DNA of 64,000 nucleotides from Protonemura montana (GCA_947568835.1 OX387602.1:16791021-16855020); one strand, 5' to 3'. Shown: positions 50,701-59,649, counted from the first letter of the stretch. A program made the numbers and translations. Notes: generated by a model not told the origin, from the letters alone.

Positions 50701-53640
50701 ACTTACGAGACAGTTTTGCTTGTGAAGCATGTACGCTCGTCCGACTACGGCGGCTTTGAGTGTGTAGCTCGCAACGACATTGGTTTTGCAACAACGACGA
50801 TTCGGCTAGACGTTACATCGGCCCCAGATCCTCCATCGGCTCTCACAGTGCTAAATGTGACCCACGACAGTGTCACCATCTCCTGGATTCCAGGTGAGGA
50901 ATTTCTGAATGCTTGTACTACCTAAATCTAACTAATAAATGCTTATATTGTTTGTCTAGTCTCTAACTGTTATAACAATATTGTTTTCTTTTGCAGGGTT
51001 TGATGGAGGCATGGAGCCATCCTACAGGCTACGCTATCGTCTGTTTACCAACACCGAGGATGGATACCGCTATGTCGATATTTTGACTCCGAATGCGACT
51101 AGTTTTGTGTTGACAGGTCTGGCCATGGCCACGGACTACACAGTCAGCATCATGGCCTTTAACAAACTCGGCAGCAGTAAATACTTACCCGACTTACTGA
51201 AGGCACGCACCTCAAGTGAGTACTCAAATTGTTGCAATCATTGTTATCTGGATTTATGGATGGATATTTGGTGTGCGGATAACTGTGAATTTTGCTAAAC
51301 AATGTAAAACTAGTAAACAAAAGTTTAGGAGAAAAACCAGATCAAAGTTGTTTCCAGTTTTATACTTTCTAATAAATTAACAAAGTTTATACTTTCTTCA
51401 TGTTTAACACACTTTGTAATTGATAGCGATACGAAATTACTCTACTCACCTACTGCCTGTAAAGTAATTAATTTGTACCCCTCGTGAGCATCTCAACAGC
51501 TTCACACATTAGTCTTATTATTACGCCTATTTATAATCCACGCTTACTGGCTACCGCCATATCACGCTTCGCTAACCCTGCCAATGCTTCTAATTCTTAA
51601 CAACGCTAATGTTTAACCGCATGGGTGTAACGGTGGCTGCATGTTGGCTGTCCTAACAGATGAGGCTCCTCCTTCGTTTCACTCCCCGAGCCAAGACGAG
51701 CAACAAGGTGGTGGGCTCGTGGTCCTAATCGCCACCATTGTCGGCACCGCGGTGTTGATTCTCAACGTGCTCTTGATCGGCTGCTGTTTGCACCGCAGGG
51801 CCAACAAACGTTTGACAGGTACGATTGCTATCTTCACATTCTAGGTCATGCCGATCGGCAGCAAGCAATCGACGAAATCCTGCTCGGAAAGGGAGACATT
51901 CCGCGCCAGGTCATTATCGGAGTTGCCCTCACTGCTGGTCTTTTGGTAGTAATCAATGTCATCATTGTTTTCTACTTCATTTACAAAAAGAGAAGCAAAA
52001 GACTTAAAGAAGGTATTGTCAATGTCCTTTTATGATTTAATTATCTGTTTGTTTATTTTTTAAATCATTGTCATTAGCTACGAGGTGTCATTTCACTGCA
52101 TTATGAAGAAAGGAAAGGACAAAAAATATTGCATTTTTCACACAATAGATTTTCCAATCTACCTCAATTGTTTACTTAACTGATCGCCCTCACAGGTGAT
52201 TTAAACAAGAAAAGTAGTTCAAATTGACTTATCTTTCTATTCTTGTTCAGCGGCAAGTGAGCAGAGCTCCAGCAAGTCAGCTACGATAGAGATGTATGCA
52301 CCAAGCAGTTACAACGAAACTGTTACCGGGGAGACACTCAGCTCCGTGTCAGAGAAGAGTGAGAGCTACTCCAACGGAGACGGCCAGGGAGAATACTTGG
52401 TACGGACAGGCCTCGGTCATAAGTTGTGATGAAGTTGCTTGTGGATTTAACCACGATGAAATGTAGTACTCCACAGAAGTTCATCATAAAAGCCAGATTA
52501 GCTCCAAAGTCACAAACACTTTCATGGAAATCAGTAAGCGATGGATATGCAGCTCTGCCCTGTTTGTTGATGGAAAAACCATTCCAGTATAGTCCTAGGA
52601 AATAAATGAAAACCAAGACCAGGGTAGCTAGCTGCCAGCATCAAATCCAAATGTCATGTGATATTGTGAGATCCTAATAGAATATAAATCCCTTCCTCTG
52701 ACGATTGATTTCATTTTCACAGGAGGACGGCACTAAGGCTGCGGCCAGCACTTATCTGATTGATCAGATGGAGTACCCATACACTCCGTACCCCAACTAT
52801 GAGATGCAGCACCAACCGAAGCTTCACCAGGAGGAGGTGCAGCAGCACGACATGTCAAGGAACACGTACAACCATGCCATTGATGGTATGTCGAACATTG
52901 CATAGAATGGAAAGAAAGCTAGACTTCCAGTCCAGCTTCCTTTCCATCATCCGCTTGCTGGTTTAAGCTCCCTAACGGAAATGCCAAAAAAACCAAAAAA
53001 CATTGCATAGAATGTTATCCCACGAAAGCATAAGACTATGAATTTGTAGAGCTTCTTAACAAAGAATTCATCTGTATGTTGCTACGTACAGGTTTAGGAA
53101 ATGTAATGACCATTTTAAAATAAAAAAAGGACAAAGGAGATTTTATAACATCCCTGCTAACCTTATAACTTATAAGCCAAGGATTCATTTCAGATAAAAA
53201 GTGCACTGTTACTTAACCAAATAGTCAGCTCGTCCAAGAAATATAAATGCAGTGGCAAAAGGCTCTACCTAACTTGCAATGCCTGTCTGTTCACAGCCCC
53301 CAAGCTGCACTACAGCAGCGTTCCTGCAACGCACGTCGTCGACGGACCGTACTACAACATCTCGCCCGACGCGCGCTACATCCCCTACCCAGCGCAGATG
53401 GAGTTCTCGCACGTGCCGCAAAGCGTTGGCAACACTGGGTCGTTGCGTCGGCCGCAGCATCGTGGCCCCGTGGTGCCGCCTGATGTTACGGTTTCTCACA
53501 CGCTGCCCCCACAGCACCACTTACACAACGGGCCGTCCGTGCTTGCCGCGCACCACCTCCCGCCTGCGCCCATGCTCTCTACGTTTAACCCCGGACTCAA
53601 CTATCCGCCCACCATGGAGCAAGAGGGGCATCTCGTGTGA
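38607..53640 (+). CDS. sns: Nephrin-family Ig receptor (sticks-and-stones/hibris type), full recognised coding span
   Basis: A single-pass cell-adhesion receptor. Known insect relatives bind Kirre/Roughest-type partners in trans in myoblast fusion, nephrocyte diaphragms and eye patterning. Seventeen exons join in one frame of 1270 codons: nine Ig domains, one fibronectin III, one membrane span and a cytoplasmic tail. The first Ig is diagnostic, with QWTKDGFALGF followed by IPGFPRYSV and DDAEYQCQVGPG. All introns are GT-AG and most are phase 1. The start codon and signal peptide are missing: the first exon here begins mid-codon (phase 1) after a clear acceptor. An alternative membrane exon is listed separately. 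Whether it is the orthologue of sns or of its paralogue hbs cannot be settled here; the symbol marks the family. Confidence 0.88.
39622..39634 (+). promoter_or_regulatory. Recurring 13-mer, copy 5
   Basis: Reads GGTGGAGGTGCCG, inside the 5-kb intron of the receptor gene. Confidence 0.4.
42736..43317 (-). CDS. Unrecognised antisense open frame in the receptor intron
   Basis: A 193-codon frame, the longest in the window, that is not a shadow of a known exon. A good pyrimidine-rich acceptor on the minus strand ends at 43217, so the real coding part, if any, could be 42736-43216 as a terminal exon. The predicted C-terminus is acidic and Tyr/Asp/Asn-rich (DDIDYNNYLDWG), and the middle is basic. 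I recognise no domain and see no membrane span. It could be the last exon of a nested gene, a pseudogene or chance. Confidence 0.2.
   Translation of the reverse strand: MRNHSLRREKAINFTHLSSGMGNLIFLFGFNFPRIRIQDVVYLVGNQTCVAREHNFTINHKKKYCDELLESVRSVRGTFARSLGRITKRWLNADPRIPIQTYILLETQWNASSKRRRHVRGARVAYAHKVHRQVQLKPLACSQSRVQSVETFSIRFMSADPEQENVFVAQQPLMGTIPSTLDDIDYNNYLDWG
43747..43926 (+). CDS. sns: Receptor exon: second half of Ig1
   Basis: Phase 1 at both ends. It encodes GFSAVIPGFPRYSV, YNLRISNASLEDDAEYQCQ and the closing strand IRANSRLSVI. The match to the nephrin/sns first Ig is strong. The acceptor is TTTCAG and the donor GTAAGT. Confidence 0.93.
43927..44406 (+). other. Intron of 480 bp
   Basis: Contains a perfect small hairpin-like GTC array at about 44143-44167 (CTTCG, five GTC units, CGAAG). 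Nothing else is seen. Confidence 0.8.
44407..44559 (+). CDS. sns: Receptor exon: first half of Ig2
   Basis: Phase 1 to phase 1. It encodes PPSSIEIVNHS, the B-strand cysteine in LECQV, and VVWYRGNVELKL. The GTACGT donor follows. Its match to the sns/nephrin second Ig includes the WYRGNV motif. Confidence 0.92.
44560..45811 (+). other. Intron of 1252 bp
   Basis: Splits Ig2. Open frames just after the donor at 44560 are read-through with no Ig features. I see no alternative exon. Confidence 0.75.
45812..46000 (+). CDS. sns: Receptor exon: second half of Ig2
   Basis: Phase 1 to phase 1. It begins DKREDTTVEVES and carries IKLQPTAEDDYADYTCEA with the F-strand cysteine, then LPSDMPLRVTVQLSV. The acceptor is TTTTCCAG and the donor GTAAGG. 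Confidence 0.9.
46001..46569 (+). other. Intron of 569 bp
   Basis: AT-rich intron with no feature seen. Confidence 0.8.
46570..46860 (+). CDS. sns: Receptor exon: Ig3
   Basis: A single symmetrical phase-1 exon encoding one complete Ig: PPGVPYIEGYTEGE, cysteine in MTCRSRGGNPPA, LIWYKND, and KAKYRCEASN. The donor is GTAAGT. Confidence 0.93.
46861..47750 (+). other. Intron of 890 bp
   Basis: AT-rich with no coding feature seen. Confidence 0.8.
47751..48050 (+). CDS. sns: Receptor exon: Ig4
   Basis: A symmetrical phase-1 exon for one Ig. Cysteines fall in QLICTTANSNPPA and VVICHGLN, with the core Trp in EIKWM. The donor is GTGAGT. Confidence 0.92.
48330..48626 (+). CDS. sns: Receptor exon: Ig5
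   Basis: A symmetrical phase-1 exon for one Ig. It starts PPSQPIIHGYEKG and contains IACTSSGGNPLA, VAWYKND and ARYKCEATNSA. It closely parallels the Ig3 exon, which suggests an internal duplication. The donor is GTAAGT. Confidence 0.93.
48897..49199 (+). CDS. sns: Receptor exon: Ig6
   Basis: A symmetrical phase-1 exon for one Ig with LTCDSSSSNPEA, SWWREG and VYTCQATNEA. The donor is GTGAGT. Confidence 0.93.
49478..49735 (+). CDS. sns: Receptor exon: Ig7, lacking the first cysteine
   Basis: A symmetrical phase-1 exon. The Ig fold is clear from YTWTKDG and EDSGVFKCEAVNSEG, but the B strand reads PLVLAVEAKGNPS, where a cysteine is expected. The usual disulfide therefore cannot form and the F-strand cysteine is unpaired. 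The exon is also shorter than its neighbours (258 bp). Confidence 0.9.
49947..50237 (+). CDS. sns: Receptor exon: Ig8
   Basis: A symmetrical phase-1 exon with AQLYCVAEGNPLA, ISWRREG and DDNGPFECIVNNG. The acceptor is TTTCACCAG and the donor GTAAGT. Confidence 0.93.
50344..50519 (+). CDS. sns: Receptor exon: first half of Ig9
   Basis: Enters in phase 1 and leaves in phase 0. It encodes KPEIDTSPQISKAAS, RLVCRASGAPKV and FVWSREGG, ending YHQ before GTAAAT. It is one of only two phase-0 breaks in the gene. Confidence 0.9.
50689..50893 (+). CDS. sns: Receptor exon: end of Ig9 and start of fibronectin III
   Basis: Phase 0 to phase 1. It completes Ig9 with SSDYGGFECVARNDIG, then starts the FN3 domain with APDPPSALTVLNVTHDSVTI and the conserved SW. 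The donor is GTGAGG. Confidence 0.92.
50997..51215 (+). CDS. sns: Receptor exon: rest of fibronectin III
   Basis: Phase 1 to phase 1. It encodes GFDGGMEPSYRLRYR, FVLTGLAMATDYTVSIMAFN and KLGSSKY, the typical FN3 F and G strands. The donor is GTGAGT. It must splice to one of two membrane-span exons. Confidence 0.92.
51216..51659 (+). other. Intron of 444 bp before the alternative membrane exons
   Basis: AT-rich with no further exon seen. It ends in a CTAACAG acceptor for exon A. Confidence 0.75.
51660..51818 (+). CDS. sns: Receptor transmembrane exon A (alternative)
   Basis: Phase 1 at both ends, 159 bp. It encodes a Ser/Gln/Gly-rich extracellular stalk (EAPPSFHSPSQDEQQGGG), a membrane span beginning LVVLIATIVGTAVLILN, then basic HRRANKR. 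The donor GTACGA starts at 51819. It joins in frame to both the FN3 exon and the tail exon at 52251. It cannot be spliced to exon B because only 26 nt separate them. Confidence 0.85.
51845..52012 (+). CDS. sns: Receptor transmembrane exon B (alternative)
   Basis: Phase 1 at both ends, 168 bp. It encodes a different stalk (HADRQQAIDEILLGKGDIPR), a membrane span beginning VIIGVALTAGLLVVINVI, then KKRSKRLKE. A pyrimidine-rich acceptor ends CTAG at 51844 and the donor GTATTG starts at 52013. In-frame with the same partners as exon A. The branch point for its acceptor must lie within or at the edge of exon A, so use of A and B should be mutually exclusive. Confidence 0.85.
52251..52399 (+). CDS. 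sns: Receptor exon: cytoplasmic tail, part 1
   Basis: Phase 1 to phase 0. It encodes ASEQSSSKSATIEMYAPSSY and a Ser/Glu-rich stretch ending GQGEYL. It has potential Tyr and Ser phosphorylation sites and no enzyme domain. The donor is GTACGG. Confidence 0.85.
52400..52722 (+). other. Intron of 323 bp
   Basis: No feature seen. Confidence 0.75.
52723..52885 (+). CDS. sns: Receptor exon: cytoplasmic tail, part 2
   Basis: Phase 0 to phase 1. It encodes a Tyr-rich run (STYLIDQMEYPYTPYPNYEM) and a Gln/His-rich part. Tyrosine motifs of this kind act as SH2 docking sites in nephrin relatives; here that is inferred. The donor is GTATGT. Confidence 0.87.
52886..53296 (+). other. Intron of 411 bp
   Basis: AT-rich, no feature seen; it ends in TTCACAG. 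Confidence 0.75.
53297..53640 (+). CDS. sns: Receptor last exon: cytoplasmic tail C-terminus
   Basis: Enters in phase 1 and ends with TGA at 53638-53640. It encodes APKLHYSSVPATHVVDGPYY, then Pro/His-rich sequence with SH3-like proline runs (RGPVVPPDV, LPPAPM), and ends EGHLV. A hydrophobic C-terminal valine may bind a PDZ domain, as known for related adhesion receptors. Confidence 0.9.
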
Positions 53641-53995
53641 TGCTGTCACCGTAATCGCCACTCGTTGTTATCCCCTCCCCAGACAAGCCCTGAAACGGCC
53701 CGAAGACAAAGTCACGACGGTCACGACTGGACAATGTTAAGCCTACGAGAAAGAGATTGTGCCTACCTAGCATTAGGTAGTTAGTTTTTTGACTTTGAAT
53801 TGACATGTCCTGTTTTAATTTTGGCCGAATGCGTGTTTTAACGTGTTTCGTCGATGGATATTATGTATGTTACGTACGTGCAAGTTAAATTATATTTATC
53901 AGCTATCCGGTGAAATCAGTGTGGAATGCATAGACATACAAGTGATGGCTTGTGTCCGATAACTTGACTCGGAATAAATCGTTCCTGGCCCCGGC
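53641..53995 (+). other. Receptor 3' UTR with candidate poly(A) signal
   Basis: Non-coding after the stop codon. A canonical AATAAA lies at 53973-53978. Longer forms reaching the AT-rich stretch near 55.7 kb cannot be excluded. Confidence 0.55.
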
Positions 53996-56520
53996 CAAAC
54001 CGAACGGTACCATGCAGGCTCATTTTAAGTACTTTAACATTAATCCGATGCCAAAGTAAATCAACGCCAACAATTTATGCGGTTTACTGATGGACGTAAA
54101 CGAATGTTGCGGCTGCGCATGTTCTCAGTGCTTCCGTCAAAAAGGTTATGGTGCTACCATTATCGCATTTTTGTGTTAGCTGTTTTTTTTTGTTTCGTAG
54201 AATACTCGTCAGCTTATTGTGACCAAACGAATGGCCTAATTTACTGTGAAACCAGTCATTAGGATAGAAGTTAATGGTAGACGCTTCACTCTTCTTTACC
54301 ACCGAATTGTATATAAGATGATATTCTTATTTCTCAAGAAATCTTCGGTGCAACTGTGCTGTGCTATAATAATTAATGACTGTGACTGTACATAATAACG
54401 AAAAAAGGGACACCCTTAGCCGCTGGGATACAATGGGGTTCAGTTACAAACGATTGTTGTTAATATGGGTGTTACAAACTGTCAGTCGTGAACAATGAGT
54501 GCTACTGCAGAATCCGTCTCTATTGCATCACTTCATATTTGAACAAGAACCTTCGCCAAAATTGAAGAATAGAATGTGTTTTTGGCAGCATTGTGTGACG
54601 ACTTGCAGTGATCGTTAATGAAGATCTTTGTTCACTGTTTCGATCCTATTGAGTGAGTGTACTGAGATCCAAAATGCTTTGCCTACTTGTGTTATATAGT
54701 AAGTCAGAGCGGAAAGGAGGTATGCTTCATACTTTGTCATAGTCTTAGTTTTTAATCATACTTGATTCTGTTTGGTTTAGAAGCTTTTGGAAAGGGAGAT
54801 GTTCTTTGAAACAATTATTCAGAGGACATGAAACTAGACGAGTGATTTACTCAACAGCTCAATCATCTTGGATGACAAATGAATAATTTCACAAATAACT
54901 AAGACTGAAGATGAAAAATAACACATTAAAAACGAATCCTGGGTATCAATAGGATATGCACTTAAAAACAAAATGGGTAAAAATCAACCAGTCCATGTCT
55001 TTTGATCTCATTTTCTTACTTTGTACTTAAATAATTCAAACATTTTGCCAGTAACTATGAGAATAGAAACTATGTTTTCAACATCTCCAGATCATAAATA
55101 ATTACTCTAAAAATGCCAGGAAGTGCATAGCCTATCATGGAAGAAATTTAACTGAGAAGTGGAAAAATGTTAGTAACCAGTCCACGTTGTCTGCTTGAAT
55201 GATATTATCTGTGTGGTGGGAAATGTCCTGTTCAAATTGGGAGTATCCAAGGGCTACAGAGCCTATAACCCGCTCGCTCGTAATCCTCGTGTATCTAATC
55301 TGTTTTTCTTGCGATTTTAATAAGGACAGCAAATTCAGACAGGATTAGTTTTCGCTTGCAGCCTAGCCGTTGTGCGTGTGAAACCTAATAGTGCCGAGAA
55401 GCATCCAGCTCCTAAGCAATTACCAGCTCAAGAACGTTGAATAATTGAAAATTTCTGTACGTTTGTAGAAATGTTTTAGATGGTCTATTTTCTATCGATT
55501 TTCGTAGCAGAATGCACGTTATTCGTTAGGGAAACCAGCGTGCTGCTACTAAGAGAATTGATGATATTAATATTACTATTGGTTCAACATTAATATGATT
55601 AATGTTCCAGTTTGATTGTTGATTGTCATTGTATAATATTACTTGGTATATAAATTAAAACCAAAGAATAATTATAATAATATAATATGTGGTGTAATTG
55701 ATTGTTAATTTCTTTAAAGTAGACACCTTTCCTTATGAACTTAAATTGCCAACACTGCAACCTTTTTCTAAGATCAAACCTAGGAAAAATCTTCTTAAAA
55801 AAATGAGAAACCTATATCACAGTCAGTAAGGCAATGGGAGCAGTTCCTGTGAACCAATTTTCCAGGCTCAGTGCAATGAGACGGGTAAACTTTTTCTCAT
55901 CGAACATCGACTAGAAGCCCCATACACCCCATAATTTCTATGCATTTGCAGCTAAGCGTGGGAATGTTTGGGTCGGAACCAAAGACTATAGATAAGAAAA
56001 CAAGATAACTTTTGGCCTCTTGGATCTGTGACACATGTCGCTTCTTGGAAGACATTTGTGGCCTTGGTAGACCCCAAATGTTAATTATCCATGAAACCCA
56101 CCATTTAGTAAATCATTGGCCATCATAAATAATTGTTTCACTGTCTTGAATGATTATTTGATCTACTTTTCGATTACTTCAAAATCAATTGCTAATCAAA
56201 ATCAAAATTATATCAGCAAAAATATGAAAAAAAAAAAATGTTTTTAAATTTAAAAAAAAAATGAACTACCAATCAAAATATACCAGCTGGTAGGCACCCC
56301 GTGATACACATAAATACCACGGGACTGCCTATACGGCAGGACGACCTAAACAAAATCGTCTAAAACGTGACATTAAAGAGCCTTTTGGTACCAGGCGCCC
56401 AGCCGACGGAAGAGTATCGCCAAATAGCGTTGCACATGACGTCACACGCCATGTGCTCGATCGATTCCACCTTCCCAGCATCGATCGACTGAAGCTCGGC
56501 TCCTCCCATTTTCTGGCGGA
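53996..56520. other. AT-rich intergenic DNA or long 3' UTR
   Basis: No coding region is seen. It is AT-rich with runs of A, and 55560-55700 is especially AT-rich. It could hold extended 3' UTR of the receptor gene. Confidence 0.5.
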
Positions 56521-56523
56521 TGT

Positions 56524-56615
56524 TCGATGGCCGCAATGGTAAGAGCGGCAACGTCTGAAATCATCTCAGTCAAATCGCCTATCGCTATAATGTACTTGTT
56601 TCGATACGAGAAAAG
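56524..56615 (+). repeat. tRNA-like sequence 1, degenerate
   Basis: A box-A-like TGGCCGCAATGGTAAGAGC at 56528-56546 and a weak box-B-like GTTTCGATACGAG at 56598-56610. It is probably a tRNA-derived SINE fragment; the folded arms are not convincing. Confidence 0.4.
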
Positions 56616-56755
56616 TTCACAAATATTGCCAATACCACTCGTGGCGCAGGGCGGTCATGCCCCTACGAAGAGAACGCCCAACCCTGGACAAAAAAGGCGA
56701 ACATTTACAAAAAGGTTGATTTTCATTTAAATGCTCGAAAATGAAGTGCTGGTGT

Positions 56756-56772
56756 GGGGGGGGGGGGGGGGG
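56756..56772. repeat. Poly(G) tract, 17 bases
   Basis: Uninterrupted G17. Confidence 0.95.
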
Positions 56773-57409
56773 TACTCATTGAATTGTTCACAGAAGATAA
56801 GAGTACAGAAGATAGATAGAAGATAAATGTACCACCATTTTTTCGAGTTTTTATTTTCATTTACTCATAGTAAATATTTAATTCTAAGTGATGGCCATCA
56901 CTCAGACGTCTTCATTGACGGCTGTATGGACTCTCGAACGAACTTCGTGACGTCACAGCACGATCTTAAAACTATAGCTTCTGTATGTCGGAGAGCTTTG
57001 AAACCTCTTCCAATCGATTTGTTGGAAAAAACCAATCGAAAGATGTAGACGGTGACATTCGCCTAACTATCGTATTTCCCCGTTTAAAAGCCAATATAGC
57101 TCCGAAAAATACCAAATCGTAACATTTCAACATTTTGTTCTTGTCGTTATTGTTCTTCGCCACAAGTCCTGACTGCGCATGCTCGCTGCGTGGAATTCCT
57201 CAACTCGAGTATTTAACATTTAATATCAATTTATTGGAGCTTTTTGAAAGTTGGATGAAGCCAAAATTGGAAATATATATGTAGCGTGTAATAAATTAAT
57301 ACACTTTTATAAGGGATGCATTCACCCTCTGTAGCCAGTGGCCAGTATTCAGTGATAGCTTAGGTTCATGCTAGTATTTGATCAATTATTTCAGTTGACG
57401 ATAACGGAT

Positions 57410-57495
57410 GACAGATAGTCTAGTGGATAGCGTACGAAGCCAGAAAGCTTAGAAGTTTCGCAATTAACGTGATGCCCGGTTCGTATCGCTGTGCA
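57410..57495 (+). repeat. tRNA-like sequence 2
   Basis: Box A TAGTCTAGTGGATA at 57416-57429 and box B GGTTCGTATC at 57478-57487, in the right order and spacing for a pol III internal promoter. It is more likely a SINE head or tRNA relic than a working tRNA, because I could not close the acceptor stem. Confidence 0.55.
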
Positions 57496-57914
57496 CGTAA
57501 ATATTTTGCTTTTTCAGTTTTAAACTGTGTGAACAGTGAATGTCTAATTTGATACAACCAGTAAATTTATTTATTTATTTATTTAATGCTACGTACAATT
57601 ACAGAGTATTTGTGTGAGCCTAATTGTTAAGGAACTTATATCATCAATTTAGTTCCATATTTAACCTTTAATTGTATTTAAATATTCTTCTATTGAATAA
57701 TAGTACGGATTTTGGATTAAGAAAGCTTTGAGAGTAGTGTTAAAGATGGTACGGGTTGGCAAATTAGTGATGGATGTTGGAAGATGGTTATAAATTGTTG
57801 TGCAGAGGTAATGTGGGCTGTGTTCAAAGAGGGAATGCGAGTGAGTGCAAAAATATGCAAAAATTGAATTTCCAGAAGTAACCACCCTTTAGCAAAAAGA
57901 ATTGAAATAACCAT

Positions 57915-58083
57915 CAAAAAAACGAACCAATTCGTTTAAAAAAAGACGACGTCTTCATTGATTGAGTGTACCAATAGGTACGAAATGAAGCCACAATAAA
58001 CTTTGTAAATAATTGCCAGAACTGGAAACATGTAGCGTTCAAAAGAATTGAAATATACGTAAATGCAGACGTCTATCCCCTCC
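57915..58083 (+). repeat. Left inverted arm of the foldback element
   Basis: Reverse complement of 58533-58701 with one visible mismatch. It ends in CTATCCCCTCC. Confidence 0.9.
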
Positions 58084-58145
58084 AAGTTGCTGCACTAACT
58101 TTCATCCCTCCAACCTCTCTCCCAAACAGAACTGGTCATGTGTAT

Positions 58146-58228
58146 GGTGGTCACCCATCCAATACCTGACTCAGCGCAGTGTTGCTTAACTTCGGTGATC
58201 CAACGAGAACCGGTGTTTCCAACACGCC
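58146..58228 (-). pseudogene. 5S-rRNA-like sequence within the foldback element
   Basis: Read on the minus strand it contains CGGTTCTCGT, GATCACCGAAGTTAAGCA and TGGATGGGTGACC, which are the conserved 5S rRNA box A, intermediate and box C regions in the right order. The 5' and 3' ends of a mature 5S rRNA are not matched, so it is a 5S-derived repeat (as in SINE3-type elements) or a relic, not a working gene. Such a sequence could still drive pol III transcription of the element. Confidence 0.75.
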
Positions 58229-58512
58229 AAACCGTTCGGTTTCAATCCTTGTTTCCCGGGAGTCCATTCTCCCATAAGAGCAATGTTAAATTGCTGGTGA
58301 TTTGTCAAAGTGCGGTCGTGCACGCACTCCCCGGCCGAGGCAACTTGCTCGTCTACTATTTGACTTGGACGAATTGTTAGTTCCATAAGAGCAATGCTAA
58401 TGGCCATAGCCAAAATCGTAGTCTCGTAAGCGCAAAGTGATTATTACCTTTGACTATTGTCCTAATTTATGCATGGGGATGGGGTGACGACATCGTGCGG
58501 TGGGCTGGGGGT

Positions 58513-58530
58513 GGGGGGGGGGGGGGGGGG
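58513..58530. repeat. Poly(G) tract, 18 bases
   Basis: Uninterrupted G18 next to the right inverted arm. Confidence 0.95.
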
Positions 58531-58532
58531 AG

Positions 58533-58701
58533 GGAGGGGATAGACGTCTGCATTTACGTATATTTCAATTCTCTTGAACGCTACATGTTTCCAGTTCTGG
58601 CAATTATTTACAAAGTTTATTGTGGCTTCATTTCGTACCTATTGGTACACTCAATCAATGAAGACGTCGTCTTTTTTTAAACGAATTGGTTCGTTTTTTT
58701 G
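58533..58701 (-). repeat. Right inverted arm of the foldback element
   Basis: Reverse complement of 57915-58083 with one visible mismatch. Confidence 0.9.
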
Positions 58702-58754
58702 GTTATACAATACACATATCCATTGTAATATCCATTTATATCACTATATCCAAT

Positions 58755-58816
58755 ATATCCAACAGATTGCGCTGGGGGTCACGGTGCGACTAAACACGAC
58801 TGCATGTTCGGTGAAA
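58755..58816 (+). repeat. Second inverted repeat pair, left arm
   Basis: A 62-bp arm starting ATATCCAACAGATTGCGCT, matching the reverse complement of 60269-60330 at about 57 of 62 positions by eye. Confidence 0.8.
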
Positions 58817-59049
58817 TATTTACAATAAGAGAACCTGGAGGACCTGTGATCAGACAACGGAGTTCGACTGTCGAGTTCCTCCAGTCGAACTGTGATGATG
58901 CTTGCATCATCGCGCTGGATCTTGCCAGATCTTTTCGTGCAAATGTGCAGGGGCAAGTCCCTCTATCTCGGTGCTGTTACTGGAATTTTCTGATCTCCAG
59001 GTGGCGTTCAGATATTTGGCCATACTACTTATTACAAAGAAAAAAAACT

Positions 59050-59118
59050 AAAGTCGGCGGGAATCGAACGCAGGCCTTACCGTACCGCATTCGGATACCT
59101 TAACAGCTCGACCTCGAC
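59050..59118 (-). repeat. tRNA-like sequence 3
   Basis: On the minus strand a box-A-like GAGCTGTTAAGG is followed by box B GCGTTCGATTCCCGC. It lies within the second inverted repeat pair. Confidence 0.6.
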
Positions 59119-59272
59119 AGCAGATAAACATGTTAGAAATTTATTTGTAATTATATATTGCTAAACTATGAAGAAGAGAAGCATGTTGATGATTAGAAAA
59201 CATATTGGTTACTTCGGTCGAGAATTATATCGTTAGCATTTTAGTTGGTTTATTTCCCTTGGTTGAGACCCG

Positions 59273-59345
59273 TAGACCGTAGCTCTGTGGTAAGCGCTGT
59301 GCTTCCAATCGCGCGTGTGTTGCGTTCGATTCCCGGCATAGCTGC
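59273..59345 (+). repeat. tRNA-like sequence 4
   Basis: Box A TAGCTCTGTGGTAAGC at 59280-59295 and box B GCGTTCGATTCCCGG from 59322. It has good pol III promoter boxes but no convincing cloverleaf. Confidence 0.6.
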
Positions 59346-59649
59346 TTTTTGGTTTCTTACCATCGAACTAGATAACTCTTAGTCAAATATGAAAAATTAT
59401 TAAAAGTCCAGAGTGTAGTAGAAATTTCCGCCAACAGGTGGCTCTAATTGTGTGTAACTCTAGTTCCCATTCCTATATACTTGATGCTAGTCGTACGAGC
59501 TGCACACGGGGTATAGGTGGGGTTTGGGGTCGTGGGAACGGCCCGCAAAATTGGCGGGAGCGACTGGCGCGAAGCGCCAGGAGCGCCCGGCAATTTTGCT
59601 ACTGTCTAAACCATACGCCCAAAGAAATGGCAAAAAAGCGACACAAGGC

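Larger units (their letters stand above)
57915..58701. mobile_element. Foldback element with 169-bp inverted arms
   Basis: Arms at 57915-58083 and 58533-58701 are the same length and reverse complements with one mismatch that I can find (AAAAG versus AAGAG). They start with CAAAAAAACGAACC. The 449-bp centre carries a 5S-rRNA-like sequence, a G18 tract and no transposase frame. Similarity of the flanks just outside the arms (ATAACC) suggests the true ends are a few bases farther out. I see no clear target-site duplication. Near-identity of the arms suggests a recent insertion or conversion. It is non-autonomous. Confidence 0.8.
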
